Shown here piece after piece: positions 18,238 to 27,773 of a stretch of DNA of 64,000 nt. The notes below the pieces were generated by a model that saw only the letters and a program-made list of their open reading frames with translations, was not told where the DNA came from and made no database searches. Source of the DNA: Microbacterium sp. PM5. Lineage in GTDB: Bacteria; Actinomycetota; Actinomycetes; Actinomycetales; Microbacteriaceae. Numbering within the stretch: position 1 is the stretch's first letter; every line of letters starts with the position of its first letter. The stretch is taken from the NCBI RefSeq assembly GCF_003293595.1, contig NZ_CP022162.1, forward strand, positions 1,333,737 through 1,397,736, given 5' to 3'. The translations under genes were made by a program, and so were the position numbers.

Positions 18238-20958
18238 TCAGGCGCTGGCCTTGGCCTTCTTGGCCGTCGCCTTGGCGGGCGCCGTGCGCACGGTTCCCGT
18301 CACGGCCTCGCTCTCGGCGTGGGCGACCTTGCGGGCCGCGCGGACCTCCTCGAAGGAGGTGCCGTAGTAGGCGGCCTCCATGAGGGTCTTCATGTCCTCG
18401 ATCATCGGCATCCGCGGGTTCGCCGGAGCGCACTGGTCGCGGTACGCGGCCAGGGCGAGCTCCTGCAGGCCCGAGATGAAGGTGGTCTCGTCGACGCCCT
18501 GCTGCTGGAACGACCGCTCGATGCCGACCCGGTCGCGCAGCTCCTCGACGGCGCGGGCGTAGCTTTCCACACCCTCCTCCGGGGTGGAAGCCGGAAGGCC
18601 GAGGTGCTTGGCGATCTCCTGGAACCGCTCGGGCGCGATGTAGCGCTCGTACTTCGGCCAGCTGGTCAGCTTGGTCGGGACGGTGCCGTTGTAGCGGATC
18701 ACGTGGGGCAGGTAGACCGCGTTCGTGCGGCCGTGCACCAGGTGATAGGTCGCGCCGGTCACGTGCGCCATGGCGTGGACGATCCCGAGGAACGCGTTTC
18801 CGAAGGCCATACCCGAGATGGATGCCGCGTTGTGCATCTTCTCGCGGGCCTTGATGTCCTCGGCATCCGTCGAGTTCGGCTGCGCCTTGGTGCTGCGCTC
18901 GATGTTCTCGAAGATGAGTTTGATCGCGTGCAGGCACAGGCCGTCGGTGTAGTCGTTCGCGTACACCGACACGAAGGCCTCGGTGGCGTGCGTCAGCGCG
19001 TCGAAGCCCGCATCGGCGACCAGGAAACCGGGCAGCACCTTGGTGAGCACGGGGTCGATGATCGCGACCGACGGGGTCAGCGCGTAGTCGGCGAGCGGGT
19101 ACTTCATGCCCGTCTCGTCGTCGGTGATGACGGCGAACGGGGTCATCTCGCTGCCGGTACCCGAGGTGGTCGGGATGCAGACGAGCTTCGCCTTCTTGCC
19201 GAGCTCGGGGAACTTGAACGCGCGCTTGCGCACGTCGAAGAACTTCTCGCACATGTCGGAGAACTCCACCTCGGGGTTCTCGTACAGCAGCCACATCACC
19301 TTGGACGCGTCCATCGGCGATCCGCCGCCGAGGGCGATGATCGTGTCGGGCTGGAACTGACGCATGAGGTCGGCGCCGGCGCGCACCTCGGAGACCTTCG
19401 GCTCCGGCTTGACGGTGTTGATCAGCTGCACCTGCACGCGGTTGTCACGCCGGTTCAGCACATCCATGATCTTGTCGACGTAGCCGAGCTTGGTCATGGT
19501 CTCGTCGGTGACGATGGTCACGCGCTCGACGCCGCGCATGTCGGCGAGGTAGCGGACGGCGTTCGGCTCGAAGTAGGTCTTCGCAGGGATCTTGAACCAC
19601 TGCAGGTTGTTGTTGCGACGCCCGATGCGCTTGACGTTCAAGAGGTTCACCGCCGAGACGTTGTTGGAGACCGAGTTGTGTCCGTAGGAGCCGCAGCCGA
19701 GGGTCAGCGACGGCATGAACGCGTTGTAGATGTCACCGATACCGCCGAGGGCCGACGGGCTGTTCTCGATGATGCGGACGGCCTTGACGACGGCGCCGAA
19801 CTGAGCGATGACGTCCTGGTCGTTGGAGTGGATCGCACCCGAGTGGCCGAGACCGTCGAAGTCGACCATCTGGCGCGCGAGGTCGATGCCCTCCGCCGGC
19901 GTCTTCGCGCGCAGCACGGCGAGCACCGGCGCGAGCTTCTCGCGCGTGAGAGGCTCCTGCGGGCCGACGCTGCCGACCTCGGCGAGGATGATCGACGTGT
20001 TCTCCGGAACGGTGAAGCCCGCGTGCTCCGCGATCCACTGCGGCGACTGGCCGACGACGGTCGGGTTCAGCTTGGCGCCGGCACAGTTCTCGCTGTCGGC
20101 CGTGACGCCGAAGATGAACTCCTCGAGCAGGCGCTTCTCGGCGGGCGTCGCCATGTAGGCGTGCAGACGCGCGAACTCGGCGAGGGCCTCTGCCGCGATC
20201 GGCTCGTCGAGGATGACGGCCTGCTCGCTGGCGCACACCATGCCCATGTCGAAGGACTTCGACAGGACGATGTCGTTGACGGCGCGGCCCACCTTGGCGG
20301 TGCGTTCGATGAAGGCCGGGACGTTGCCGGCGCCGACGCCGAGGGCGGGCTTGCCGCACGAGTAGGCGGCACGGACCATCGCGTTGCCACCGGTGGCGAG
20401 GATGAGGGCGACGCCCGGGTGGTTCATCAGCTCGCCGGACGCCTCCATCGAGGGCTCTTCGATCCACTGGATGCAGTTCTCCGGAGCGCCCGCGGCGATC
20501 GCCGCGTCGCGGACGATCTTCGCCGCGGCGACGGAACACTTCTGGGCCGCCGGGTGGAAGCCGAACACGATCGGGTTGCGGGTCTTCAGTGCGATGAGCG
20601 ACTTGAAGATGGCTGTCGAGGTCGGGTTGGTGACGGGGGTCAGGGCGCAGATGACGCCGACCGGGTCGGCGATCTCGGTGATGCCGGTGATCTCGTCGTG
20701 CGAGATGACGCCGACCGTCTTCTGATTGATGATCGAGTTCGTCACGTGCTCGCAGGCGAACATGTTCTTCACGGCCTTGTCCTCGAACAGGCCGCGGCCG
20801 GTCTCTTCGACCGCCATGAGCGCGAGTTCGCCATGGAAGTGCAGGGCCGCGACGCTCGCCTTGCGGACGATGTGGTCGACCTGTTCCTGCGTGAAGGATG
20901 CGTACTCTGCGAGCGCGGCTTGTGCGCCTTCGACCAGAGCATCGATCGAGGTGGACAT
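18238..20958 (-). CDS. adhE: Bifunctional acetaldehyde-CoA/alcohol dehydrogenase
   Basis: Fermentative enzyme reducing acetyl-CoA to acetaldehyde and then ethanol, reoxidising two NADH; 906 residues. The N-terminal acylating aldehyde dehydrogenase (to about 440) has catalytic Cys242 in [12 protein letters not shown]. The C-terminal iron alcohol dehydrogenase has [31 protein letters not shown] and [16 protein letters not shown] with the metal-binding histidines. The last 25 residues are an Ala/Lys-rich tail ([14 protein letters not shown]), an extra feature. ATG 20958 follows AGGAGAA. The promoter overlaps a GntR-type palindrome shared with nrdD, suggesting control by oxygen or carbon state. 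Confidence 0.97.
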   Translation of the reverse strand: MSTSIDALVEGAQAALAEYASFTQEQVDHIVRKASVAALHFHGELALMAVEETGRGLFEDKAVKNMFACEHVTNSIINQKTVGVISHDEITGITEIADPVGVICALTPVTNPTSTAIFKSLIALKTRNPIVFGFHPAAQKCSVAAAKIVRDAAIAAGAPENCIQWIEEPSMEASGELMNHPGVALILATGGNAMVRAAYSCGKPALGVGAGNVPAFIERTAKVGRAVNDIVLSKSFDMGMVCASEQAVILDEPIAAEALAEFARLHAYMATPAEKRLLEEFIFGVTADSENCAGAKLNPTVVGQSPQWIAEHAGFTVPENTSIILAEVGSVGPQEPLTREKLAPVLAVLRAKTPAEGIDLARQMVDFDGLGHSGAIHSNDQDVIAQFGAVVKAVRIIENSPSALGGIGDIYNAFMPSLTLGCGSYGHNSVSNNVSAVNLLNVKRIGRRNNNLQWFKIPAKTYFEPNAVRYLADMRGVERVTIVTDETMTKLGYVDKIMDVLNRRDNRVQVQLINTVKPEPKVSEVRAGADLMRQFQPDTIIALGGGSPMDASKVMWLLYENPEVEFSDMCEKFFDVRKRAFKFPELGKKAKLVCIPTTSGTGSEMTPFAVITDDETGMKYPLADYALTPSVAIIDPVLTKVLPGFLVADAGFDALTHATEAFVSVYANDYTDGLCLHAIKLIFENIERSTKAQPNSTDAEDIKAREKMHNAASISGMAFGNAFLGIVHAMAHVTGATYHLVHGRTNAVYLPHVIRYNGTVPTKLTSWPKYERYIAPERFQEIAKHLGLPASTPEEGVESYARAVEELRDRVGIERSFQQQGVDETTFISGLQELALAAYRDQCAPANPRMPMIEDMKTLMEAAYYGTSFEEVRAARKVAHAESEAVTGTVRTAPAKATAKKAKASA

Positions 20959-20977
20959 TGTGGGTTCTCCTACCCGG

Positions 20978-20996
20978 CGCGGACACGGTGTCCGCG
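20978..20996. promoter_or_regulatory. Perfect 9-bp palindrome in the adhE 5' leader
   Basis: CGCGGACAC-G-GTGTCCGCG, a 9-1-9 perfect inverted repeat 19 bases before the adhE start and immediately upstream of its Shine-Dalgarno. It could be a second operator or an RNA hairpin affecting ribosome access; nothing distinguishes these from sequence alone. Confidence 0.45.
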
Positions 20997-21041
20997 TCAT
21001 CGCTTTCCGGGTCCGAGGGCTCTCGGGCCTGTTCTGACCCC

Positions 21042-21070
21042 AGTATGACACTTGTGGTCTGACCACACAA
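21042..21070 (-). promoter_or_regulatory. adhE promoter with GntR/FadR-type operator
   Basis: On the minus strand, a -35-like TTGTGT (21065-21070) and -10-like CATACT (21042-21047) are separated by exactly 17 bp. The palindrome TGTGGTC-T-GACCACA (21053-21067) fills the spacer and touches the -35. TGGTC-N-GACCA is the form bound by FadR-subfamily GntR regulators (FadR, PdhR, LldR). The 13 bases TGTGGTCAGACCA recur in the nrdD promoter at 53609-53621. A repressor bound here would block polymerase. Confidence 0.65.
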
Positions 21071-21102
21071 GACCCGCGTGATTCCGGCGGTAGGCTCCGG
21101 CC

Positions 21103-22308
21103 ATGAATAACGATGCGAGGCGGGGGCGCCGTCGGCATCCGCTCGTGCGCGCCGCACTCCTCGTCACTCTGATCATCGTCATCGCGACCGTTGCGGTCGT
21201 CGGTGCGCGGCTGATCGGAGACGACGCGGAACGGCGTGACGAGGCCGCCTTCTACGCGCAGCCCGCGGATGCTGCGGCCGGTGATCCCGGGACGCTCATC
21301 CGCTCGGCCGAGCTGGTCGGGGTTCCGTTCGAGGCGCGGGCGTGGCGCGTGATGTACCGGACGACGGACGTGCAGGGCCAGGCGGTCGTGTCGACGGGGA
21401 TCGTGGTGGCGCCGCGCTCTGCCGCGCCGCGAGAGGGGCGGACGGTGCTCGCCTGGGCTCACCCGACCACGGGAGCGGCCGAGGACTGCGCACCATCGCG
21501 TTCGTTCGACCCCTATGCCCTCATCGAGGGGATGCGGTTCCTTCTGGATCGCGGCTACGTGATCGCCGCCACCGACTACGTCGGGATGGGCACGGCCGGC
21601 CCCGATTCGTACCTCGTCGGCGACACGGGCGGCAACGCCGTTCTCGATGCCGTGCGGGCTGCGCAGCACCTCGAAGACACCCGCGCGTCCGAGCGCGTGG
21701 TTCTGTGGGGTCACTCACAAGGCGGCCAGGCGGCTCTCTTCGCCGCACAACGTGCGCCTGCCTACGCGCCCGACCTCACCATCGCAGGGGTGGCGGTGGC
21801 CGCTCCGGCAGCCGATCTGACAGCGCTGCTCAGCGACCACATCAACGACATCTCGGGAGTCACGATCGGCTCGTATGCGTTCACGGCGTATGCGCAGGTC
21901 TATGCCGACCGCGGGGCCACACTCGACGGCATCCTGACTCCGGCCGCGTACGCCGTGCTCCCCGAGATGAATCAGCTGTGCCTGCTGAGCGACATGACGC
22001 AGTTGCATCACATCGCCCAACCCGTCGTCGGCCACTTCGTCACCGCCGATCCGGCGAAGGTGCAACCCTGGGCGAGCATCCTCGCGGAGAACTCCGCGGG
22101 CGGCACAGGATTCTCCGCGCCCCTGTTCGTGGCGCAGGGCCTGAAAGACACTCTGGTCCTCCCCGCGGCGACGGAGCAGTTCGTTGCCCACGAGAAGCAG
22201 CTCGGCGTGGACGTCGACTTCCACCCGATCAGCGATGCCGACCACGGCACGGTCGCCTATCTGGCCCTTCCTGCGCTGATGGCGTGGCTGGACAGTCACC
22301 GGCTGTGA
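21103..22308 (+). CDS. Membrane-anchored or secreted LIP-type lipase (alpha/beta hydrolase)
   Basis: Predicted secretory lipase of 401 residues. An N-terminal signal or anchor helix covers about residues 16-37, after a basic RRGRRRHP stretch. The nucleophile is Ser205 in LWGHSQGGQAALFAA. An acid residue is likely in QGLKDTLVLP, and the histidine is in DADHGTVAYLALP. AWAHPTTG near 117 resembles the oxyanion region of the fungal LIP family. ATG 21103 has TAGGCT exactly 6 bases upstream, which suggests a leaderless transcript. It is divergent from adhE. Substrate unknown; esters or acylglycerols are likely. Confidence 0.85.
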   Translation: MNNDARRGRRRHPLVRAALLVTLIIVIATVAVVGARLIGDDAERRDEAAFYAQPADAAAGDPGTLIRSAELVGVPFEARAWRVMYRTTDVQGQAVVSTGIVVAPRSAAPREGRTVLAWAHPTTGAAEDCAPSRSFDPYALIEGMRFLLDRGYVIAATDYVGMGTAGPDSYLVGDTGGNAVLDAVRAAQHLEDTRASERVVLWGHSQGGQAALFAAQRAPAYAPDLTIAGVAVAAPAADLTALLSDHINDISGVTIGSYAFTAYAQVYADRGATLDGILTPAAYAVLPEMNQLCLLSDMTQLHHIAQPVVGHFVTADPAKVQPWASILAENSAGGTGFSAPLFVAQGLKDTLVLPAATEQFVAHEKQLGVDVDFHPISDADHGTVAYLALPALMAWLDSHRL

Positions 22309-22342
22309 CGGCGCCGGCCATGAGCCGAGAAACGACGGAGGG

Positions 22343-23221
22343 TCAGGGGGCGAAGCCGCAGGCCGAGGCGACGAAATCGTACAGGCGGGAGCGCTGCTCG
22401 TCGCTGGCGACAAGGGTGAGGGTGCCGCTGTCGATCGGGTCGCTCAGCACCGACACCGCAGCGTCGAAGCGGGTGCCGACCTTGTCTTCGGCGATCGCAT
22501 GCATGTCGCAGCGGGCGGGCACGGCATCGATGCGAAGCGTGACGCTCTCCCCCGCCGCCACGACCTGGGCCGGTTGCCACAGCCATCCGCCGGCGGCCGG
22601 CTGCAGCAGCGTGGTGCTCTTGACGGTGTCGAGCCGCACGGACGTGGCGCCATGGTTGGCGATGCGCACGGCGAGCTCCGCCACCGCGGCACCGTCGCGG
22701 GTCACGGTGGCGACGTCGACGAGATCGACGGCGGCGGTCGCCGCGAACCGGCTCGCAAAACACCCCTGCTGCACGGCGCGCGCGACGAAGCCGAAGGGGT
22801 CGTCGACGGCGTAGTCGTCGGATGCCGCGCCACGGTCGGTCTGGAAGACCAGATGCGCCGTGCCCGCGGCATCCGTCGGGCTTGCGCACGCGGGCGACAT
22901 CAGGTCGGCGGTGACCGAGCGGGCACGGCGCGGCGGCACCGGCAGCGCGCCGGCCCATTGCAGCACGGACGCCCAGTGCGGGTCGGCGTACGTCAGAGCG
23001 GTGAGCGTCACCGCATCGGCGCCGTCGTTGTGCACGACGACCGACATCTTGCCGCGCGCGATGTCCAGCCTGTTCTGCTGCACCGAGACGCTGATGTGCG
23101 CGGGGGCGGGCAGGGCGGACGATGGGGCGACGCACCCGCTGAAGGCCACGGCGAGGGCGAAGAGGACAAGAACGCCGGCCAGCACCCGCCCCGGACGGCT
23201 CGAGCAGGCCTCCTCGATCAT
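22343..23221 (-). CDS. Hypothetical lipoprotein, 292 aa
   Basis: No named family recognised. The N-terminus after ATG 23221 has basic residues, a hydrophobic helix (VLAGVLVLFALAVAF) and a lipobox FSGC, so it is probably a membrane-anchored lipoprotein. The mature part looks like two beta-sandwich repeats: VVVHNDGADAVTLTALTY near residue 60 and VRIANHGATSVRLDTVKST near 190, each followed by a SVTADL/SVTLRIDAVP strand and a lone cysteine region. Each half has the pattern of CARDB or Ig-like modules. It is convergent with the lipase and divergent from nrdI. The start is uncertain. Confidence 0.7.
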   Translation of the reverse strand: MIEEACSSRPGRVLAGVLVLFALAVAFSGCVAPSSALPAPAHISVSVQQNRLDIARGKMSVVVHNDGADAVTLTALTYADPHWASVLQWAGALPVPPRRARSVTADLMSPACASPTDAAGTAHLVFQTDRGAASDDYAVDDPFGFVARAVQQGCFASRFAATAAVDLVDVATVTRDGAAVAELAVRIANHGATSVRLDTVKSTTLLQPAAGGWLWQPAQVVAAGESVTLRIDAVPARCDMHAIAEDKVGTRFDAAVSVLSDPIDSGTLTLVASDEQRSRLYDFVASACGFAP

Positions 23222-23315
23222 GGCGGCCAGTGTACTGACCGCGCCGCGGACACCAACCGGGTTTGTCACGCCGATGCGGCCAGCGCGCGTGACGACATCC
23301 GATCAGACTGGCGAC

Positions 23316-23756
23316 ATGCGGAAGATCCCCGTGTACTACTACTCCTCGTCGTCGAACCTGACCGGGCGGTTCGCTGAGGCTCTCGCGCGGATCGACGGCC
23401 GGCGCGTACTCAATCTGGCCCGCTCCGATGTCCGTCGCGGCGAGCCCAGCGGCCCCTGGGTGCTGCTGACGCCGTCGTACAAGGCCGGCAATGCGGATGA
23501 GGTGACCCTGCCCGCCGGGGTGCGCGCGTTCCTGCGCTCGCCGATGACGCGACGGCGCATGGTGGGCATCATCGGCTCGGGCAACCGCAACTTCGGGGAC
23601 TACTACCAGGCGGCGGCGCGCCAGCTCTCGCACACGTCGGGACGGCCGGTGCTCTTCGAGTTCGAGCTGTCGGGTACCCGCGAGGACGTGGAACGATGCG
23701 CGGCGATCCTCGCCACCCTCGACGAAGCCCTCGACGAGGTGCGCGGCGCGAGCTGA
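23316..23756 (+). CDS. nrdI: NrdI-like flavodoxin, not beside nrdE/nrdF
   Basis: Flavodoxin-fold protein of 146 residues. NrdI helps build the manganese tyrosyl cofactor of class Ib ribonucleotide reductase by supplying oxidant. Family motifs are VYYYSSSSNLTGRF (FMN phosphate loop), LLTPSYKAGN and the signature GSGNRNFGDYYQAA at 87-100. The usual nrdH-nrdE-nrdF genes are missing around it; neighbours are a lipoprotein and an amine oxidase. It may be a second NrdI or may serve another flavodoxin role. The start at ATG 23316 is chosen because the motif begins at once. Confidence 0.88.
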   Translation: MRKIPVYYYSSSSNLTGRFAEALARIDGRRVLNLARSDVRRGEPSGPWVLLTPSYKAGNADEVTLPAGVRAFLRSPMTRRRMVGIIGSGNRNFGDYYQAAARQLSHTSGRPVLFEFELSGTREDVERCAAILATLDEALDEVRGAS

Positions 23757-23837
23757 GCGCGGCGCGCTGAGCGCGGCACGCTAACGTCGGCACAGACCGC
23801 ATCGAGGACGACGCGGTCATCGACGAAGGAGAGCGCT

Positions 23838-25187
23838 GTGGCGGAATCACTCGACACCATCGTGGTCGGCGCCGGTGTCGCCGGGCTCACGGCGGCACGA
23901 CTGCTGACGGATGCCGGTCATCGCACGGTCGTCATCGAGGCTCGGGACCGGATCGGCGGACGCGTCTGGACCGACCGCTCCGGCGGGTGGGTCACCGACC
24001 GCGGCGCCTCGTGGGTCCACGGCATCACCGACAGCCCCGTCGCCGCGGCGGCGAGCGCGTTCGGCATGCGGATGGTGGAGTTCACGGTCGGCGGCTATCA
24101 GCCCGACAGCCGCCCGATGGCGCACTACTCCCCTGAGGGCGCGCGGTTGAGCCCGGCGGAGGCTGCGGCGTATGTGGCGGATATCCACGCTGTGGATGCC
24201 GCGCTCATCGACGTGATCGCGGCATCCGGACCTCTCGCCACCTACCGCGATGTGACCGAGACCGCGCTCGGGGCTCAGGGGTGGCCGCCGGAACGTACCC
24301 AGCGCGTGCGGGAGTACCTGGAGCATCGCAGCGAGGAACAGTACGGCGCCGCCATCGCGGACCTTGCGGCCCACGGTCTCGACGACGATCAGATCGACGG
24401 CGACGAGGTCGTCTTCCCCGACGGCTACGACCGCCTCGCTGAGGGGCTCGCGACCGACCTGGACATCCGGCTCTCGCACGTCGTCTCGCACGTGCGCTGG
24501 GGGGCCGATGGCGTGGCGGTCACGAGCGATCGGGGCGTCTTCACGGCGCGGCAGGCGGTCGTGACGGTGCCGGTCGGTGTGCTGCAGTCCGACGGATTCG
24601 CGATCGAGCCCGCGTTGCCGAACCCGGTCGCGGCGGCGCTGGCGCGACTGCGCATGAACGCCTTCGAGAAGGTCTTCCTGCGATTCTCGGAGCGGTTCTG
24701 GGACGCCGGCGTCTATGCGATTCGCCAGCAGGGCCCGGCGGGGCGCTGGTGGCACTCGTGGTACGACCTGACCGCATTGCACGACGAGCCGACCCTGCTC
24801 ACCTTCGCTGCGGGTCCCGCCGCCGTCGCGACCCGCAGCTGGACCGACGCCGAGGTCGTCGCCTCGGTGATGGCGCCCCTGCGCCGCCTGTTCGGCGAGG
24901 ACATTGCCGACCCCGTGGCCGTGCAGCGCACCGCGTGGCAGGACGACCCGTTCGCACGCGGCTCGTACGCCTTCATGCTGCCGGGGTCGACGACGGCGGA
25001 TCATGACGCCCTCGCCACGCCGATCGGTGAGGTGCTCAACATCGCGGGCGAGGCCACGTGGACGGACGATCCGGCTACCGTCACCGCCGCCCTCTGCTCG
25101 GGTCACCGGGCGGCGCAGAACGTCCTCGGAGCTCCCGTTCCGATCGAGCGAATCTGGGACAGATCTCCCAACCTTCAGCAAGCCTGA
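23838..25187 (+). CDS. FAD-dependent amine oxidase
   Basis: Flavin monoamine/polyamine oxidase family, 449 residues. The FAD-binding dinucleotide fold is [15 protein letters not shown] (about 9-23) followed by [31 protein letters not shown]. The C-terminal flavin contact is [27 protein letters not shown]. The full-length oxidase fold is present. The substrate (monoamine, polyamine or amino acid) cannot be told. The GTG start at 23838 follows GAAGGAGAG. It is followed by the small membrane gene hsmA 23 bp later, which has its own promoter-like hexamer. Confidence 0.9.
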   Translation: MAESLDTIVVGAGVAGLTAARLLTDAGHRTVVIEARDRIGGRVWTDRSGGWVTDRGASWVHGITDSPVAAAASAFGMRMVEFTVGGYQPDSRPMAHYSPEGARLSPAEAAAYVADIHAVDAALIDVIAASGPLATYRDVTETALGAQGWPPERTQRVREYLEHRSEEQYGAAIADLAAHGLDDDQIDGDEVVFPDGYDRLAEGLATDLDIRLSHVVSHVRWGADGVAVTSDRGVFTARQAVVTVPVGVLQSDGFAIEPALPNPVAAALARLRMNAFEKVFLRFSERFWDAGVYAIRQQGPAGRWWHSWYDLTALHDEPTLLTFAAGPAAVATRSWTDAEVVASVMAPLRRLFGEDIADPVAVQRTAWQDDPFARGSYAFMLPGSTTADHDALATPIGEVLNIAGEATWTDDPATVTAALCSGHRAAQNVLGAPVPIERIWDRSPNLQQA

Positions 25188-25210
25188 AGGATGTGGCGTA
25201 GAGTGACGAC

Positions 25211-25603
25211 ATGCTCCCTCTCGCCATCGTCATCATCACGGCCGCCCTCGTCTTCTACAGCATCGGCGTCTGGGCCGAACGCATTCAGCGCACCCTCCGC
25301 TGGTGGCACGCGGGCATGTTCGCCCTCGGCCTCGCCGCCGACACCACCGGCACCCTGCTCATGACGCAGATCGCGGCCGACCGGCGCGCGGACGGCGTCG
25401 CCGAGACGGCCGCGGGAACCCTCATGGCCTGGACCGGCACCGCCGCGATCGTCCTCATGGCGATCCACCTGATCTGGGCGATCATCGTGCTGGTGCGGGG
25501 CCGCGAGAACGAGAAGCGCGCGTTCCACCGCTTCAGCATCGTCGTCTGGGCGATCTGGCTGATCCCCTACGTCGCGGGCGCGGTCAGCGCGATGGCGGGC
25601 TGA
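25211..25603 (+). CDS. HsmA-family small membrane protein
   Basis: Membrane protein of 130 residues with four hydrophobic helices (LAIVIITAALVFYSIGVW; WWHAGMFALGLAADTTGTLLM; WTGTAAIVLMAIHLIWAIIVLV; IVVWAIWLIPYVAGAVSA). The histidines and charged residues between helices (WWHAGMF, IHLIWA, FHRFS) match the HsmA family of unknown function, possibly haem or quinone related. ATG 25211 has TAGAGT at 25199-25204, exactly 6 bases upstream, suggesting a leaderless mRNA. Its last 20 bases overlap the convergent antiporter gene. Confidence 0.8.
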   Translation: MLPLAIVIITAALVFYSIGVWAERIQRTLRWWHAGMFALGLAADTTGTLLMTQIAADRRADGVAETAAGTLMAWTGTAAIVLMAIHLIWAIIVLVRGRENEKRAFHRFSIVVWAIWLIPYVAGAVSAMAG

Positions 25604-26780
25604 CGCTCGACGCGGCATCCGTGCCGTCGGCGGCATCCGCACCCTCGGCACGAACCGCCGTGCGCCGGGAGGCGACCGCGGTGGATGCCGCCAGCGCCGT
25701 GATCGTCACGATCGCCCCGAGCACGAGCGCCGCCTGCTCCCCCGCGGTGAGCGCTCCCGTCTCGGCTCCGATCGTGGCGGCGGCGATCGGGACGCCGAGT
25801 TGGGCGGCGGCGATCACGGCCCACAGCGGACGCTGCCGCAGCAGCACCCCGGACAGGTGCGCGAGGAGCGCGCCCGCCCCGAGCAGCACTCCTAGCCAGA
25901 GGTACGCGGGCGCGTCGACGAGGCTGCCGAGCGAGAGCGACGCGCCGAGCCACACGAAGTAGAGGGGCGAGAGGAAGCCCTCCGTCACCGCGAACAGCTG
26001 TCGGGCGAGTCGCCGCGGCTCCCCGGCGCTGGCGACCGCCAGACCCCCGGCGAAACCGGCGAGCAGCACGGAGACGTGCGAGACGGTGGCGAGGGCGCCG
26101 AGTGCGCAGACCAGGATGAGGCTGACGCGCAGCTCGATCGCGAGCTCGTGCGTCTTGCTGGTCTCGCGCAGGCGCTTCCACCGGTCGCCGCGCGCGCCCC
26201 ACCGCAGCCCCAGCGCCAGCAGCAGCGCCACGGCGGCGATGCCGAGCGCGCCGAGGGCCGCGACCGGTGCACGCTCCGGGTCCATCGCGAGGGGCAGGGC
26301 GACGATGCAGGCCGTGTCGGCGATCGCGACCTGCGCGATGGTCGCCAGCAGCGGCGCACCTCCGAGACGCGTCTGCTGGACGGCGGGCAGCACGAGCGCG
26401 GCGGAGGACGACGCCATGACCACGGCGTAGACGGCGGCGTGCCCCGTGTCGAACAGCGTCGCGAGTCCCCAGCCGGCGAAGGCGGCGACCACGCCGACCA
26501 CGACGGCCTGCAGCGCGCCCCGGCCGAGCGCCGGGCGCAGGCGCGCGTCGCGAAGCGGCACGTGGGTGCCCGCGACGAACATCGTGAGACCGAAGCCGAG
26601 CGTCGCGAGGAAGCTGAACGTGCGGTCGGTGGGGTCGACCAGGTGCAGCCCGGAGACGCCGATCACCATGCCCGCGACGAGCTCGCCGATCACGACCGGC
26701 ACGCGCCACCGACTGCCGGCGGACAGCAGCGGACCGAGCAGCGCGACCGCACCCACCAGCGCGAGCGTCTGCAGGTTCAT
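25584..26780 (-). CDS. CPA2-type cation:proton antiporter
   Basis: Polytopic membrane transporter of 398 residues, about 11-12 helices, of the Na+/H+ exchanger fold. Recognisable parts are VPVVIGELVAGMVIGVSGLHLVD near residue 28, LATLGFGLTMFVAGTHV, the ASSSAALVLPAV helix and QVAIADTACIVALPL. No C-terminal TrkA-N domain is present; the tail is a short Ala/Asp-rich stretch. The exchanged cation is unknown. It starts 4 bases after the ParB-like gene and is probably co-transcribed with it. Its 3' end overlaps hsmA on the other strand. Confidence 0.87.
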   Translation of the reverse strand: MNLQTLALVGAVALLGPLLSAGSRWRVPVVIGELVAGMVIGVSGLHLVDPTDRTFSFLATLGFGLTMFVAGTHVPLRDARLRPALGRGALQAVVVGVVAAFAGWGLATLFDTGHAAVYAVVMASSSAALVLPAVQQTRLGGAPLLATIAQVAIADTACIVALPLAMDPERAPVAALGALGIAAVALLLALGLRWGARGDRWKRLRETSKTHELAIELRVSLILVCALGALATVSHVSVLLAGFAGGLAVASAGEPRRLARQLFAVTEGFLSPLYFVWLGASLSLGSLVDAPAYLWLGVLLGAGALLAHLSGVLLRQRPLWAVIAAAQLGVPIAAATIGAETGALTAGEQAALVLGAIVTITALAASTAVASRRTAVRAEGADAADGTDAASSVSPPSR

Positions 26781-26784
26781 GCGT

Positions 26785-27174
26785 TCACGCTGCGGCGGCG
26801 TCCGGCCCGACGATGCGGCACGGGATCTCCGTGTTCTCGTCGAGGTACCAGCTGGCACAGACGCGGTGATAGCCGTCGGCGATCTGCGCGGGCAGCGCGC
26901 GCGTGAGGTCGCCGTGGACGATGAGCACGGGCGACAGCGGCTTGCCCGCGCGCACCTTGCGGAGGTCATCGGCGACGTGCGGGTTGTCGATCGGAAGCAG
27001 CGGCAGGTTCGCCGCCCGCAGGATGTCCTTCGCCTTCTTCACCACCGTCGCCCGCGTGCGCAGGGCCGCGACGAGAGAACGGGCCCGCTCGGGATCGGCG
27101 ACGAGGCGGAGGTAGTCCTCCGCCGCGGGGAAGTCATGCTCGTCGGGGTCGTTCTTCCAGATGGGGTCGGCCAT
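26785..27174 (-). CDS. ParB N-terminal/nuclease-like domain protein
   Basis: Soluble protein of 129 residues with a ParB-like nuclease fold: LPLLPIDNPHVADDLRKVRAGKPLSPVLIV followed by IADGYHRVCASWYLDENTEIPCRIV. The G-Y-H-R motif is the conserved nucleotide or metal site of the fold. It lacks the HTH and dimerisation domains of a segregation ParB, so a role in segregation is unlikely. It is 4 bp upstream of an antiporter gene; this pairing suggests a regulatory or processing role, which is unproven. ATG 27174. Confidence 0.8.
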   Translation of the reverse strand: MADPIWKNDPDEHDFPAAEDYLRLVADPERARSLVAALRTRATVVKKAKDILRAANLPLLPIDNPHVADDLRKVRAGKPLSPVLIVHGDLTRALPAQIADGYHRVCASWYLDENTEIPCRIVGPDAAAA

Positions 27175-27219
27175 GAGGACATTGTGCTCCGCGGCGGGGC
27201 CGGCGCCCGGCGCGACGCG

Positions 27220-27642
27220 TCACGAGTCCTGCGTGGCCGCCCCGTCCCGCTGCAGCGCGAAGTCGCCGAGGGCGGCGGAGGTGGGCAGATCGACCCACAG
27301 CCGGAGGCTGCCGGGGCGCGCTCCGGCCCCGTTGATGATCGCCGCGCCGCCGATTCGACGCAGGAGCGGAGCGATGGACGCGGCGACCTCGCGCGGGAGC
27401 GAGCCGACACCGCGGCCGTTGGAGGTCACGGCCACCGTGGTCGTGTCGTGCCGGGTCGAGGCGACGTGGCGCATCACGTAGGTGCGCCGCTCCTCACCGC
27501 GACGCTCACGGTCGTTGACGAGGAAATGTGTCTTCTCGAGAGCGACCCGCCGCGTCTCGAGCCCGCGCAGATCGGGGAGATCGTCGTGCCGGCTGACACG
27601 ACCGGTCACGACATGGAGCACTTCTTCCCACCACGCTGGCAT
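27220..27642 (-). CDS. Hypothetical protein, 140 aa
   Basis: No recognised family. It begins MPAWWEEVLHVVTGRVSRHDDLPDLRG and continues with alternating strands rich in Arg and Val (TYVMRHVASTRHDTTTVAVTS). It is soluble, with no cysteine or signal. ATG 27642 has AAAGGAAGG just upstream, a good ribosome site, and the longer reading is rejected. It stands alone between the ParB-like gene and the 154-aa gene, both on the same strand. Confidence 0.6.
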   Translation of the reverse strand: MPAWWEEVLHVVTGRVSRHDDLPDLRGLETRRVALEKTHFLVNDRERRGEERRTYVMRHVASTRHDTTTVAVTSNGRGVGSLPREVAASIAPLLRRIGGAAIINGAGARPGSLRLWVDLPTSAALGDFALQRDGAATQDS

Positions 27643-27773
27643 GGCACCTTCCTTTCGGGTCGGTATGCCATCACCGCAGTGGAGCATGTGTCCACCGTCT
27701 CACACCGGACTGTGGGAGTGCTGACCGCCTCAGTCCCGGGTCGATCGGACCGTCGGCACCGTCGTGTTCGGCA

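Noticed and set aside
18238..21714. adhE frame extended to 21714
   Set aside because: The extension crosses the divergent lipase and the adhE promoter; the family start [13 protein letters not shown] with AGGAGAA is at 20958.
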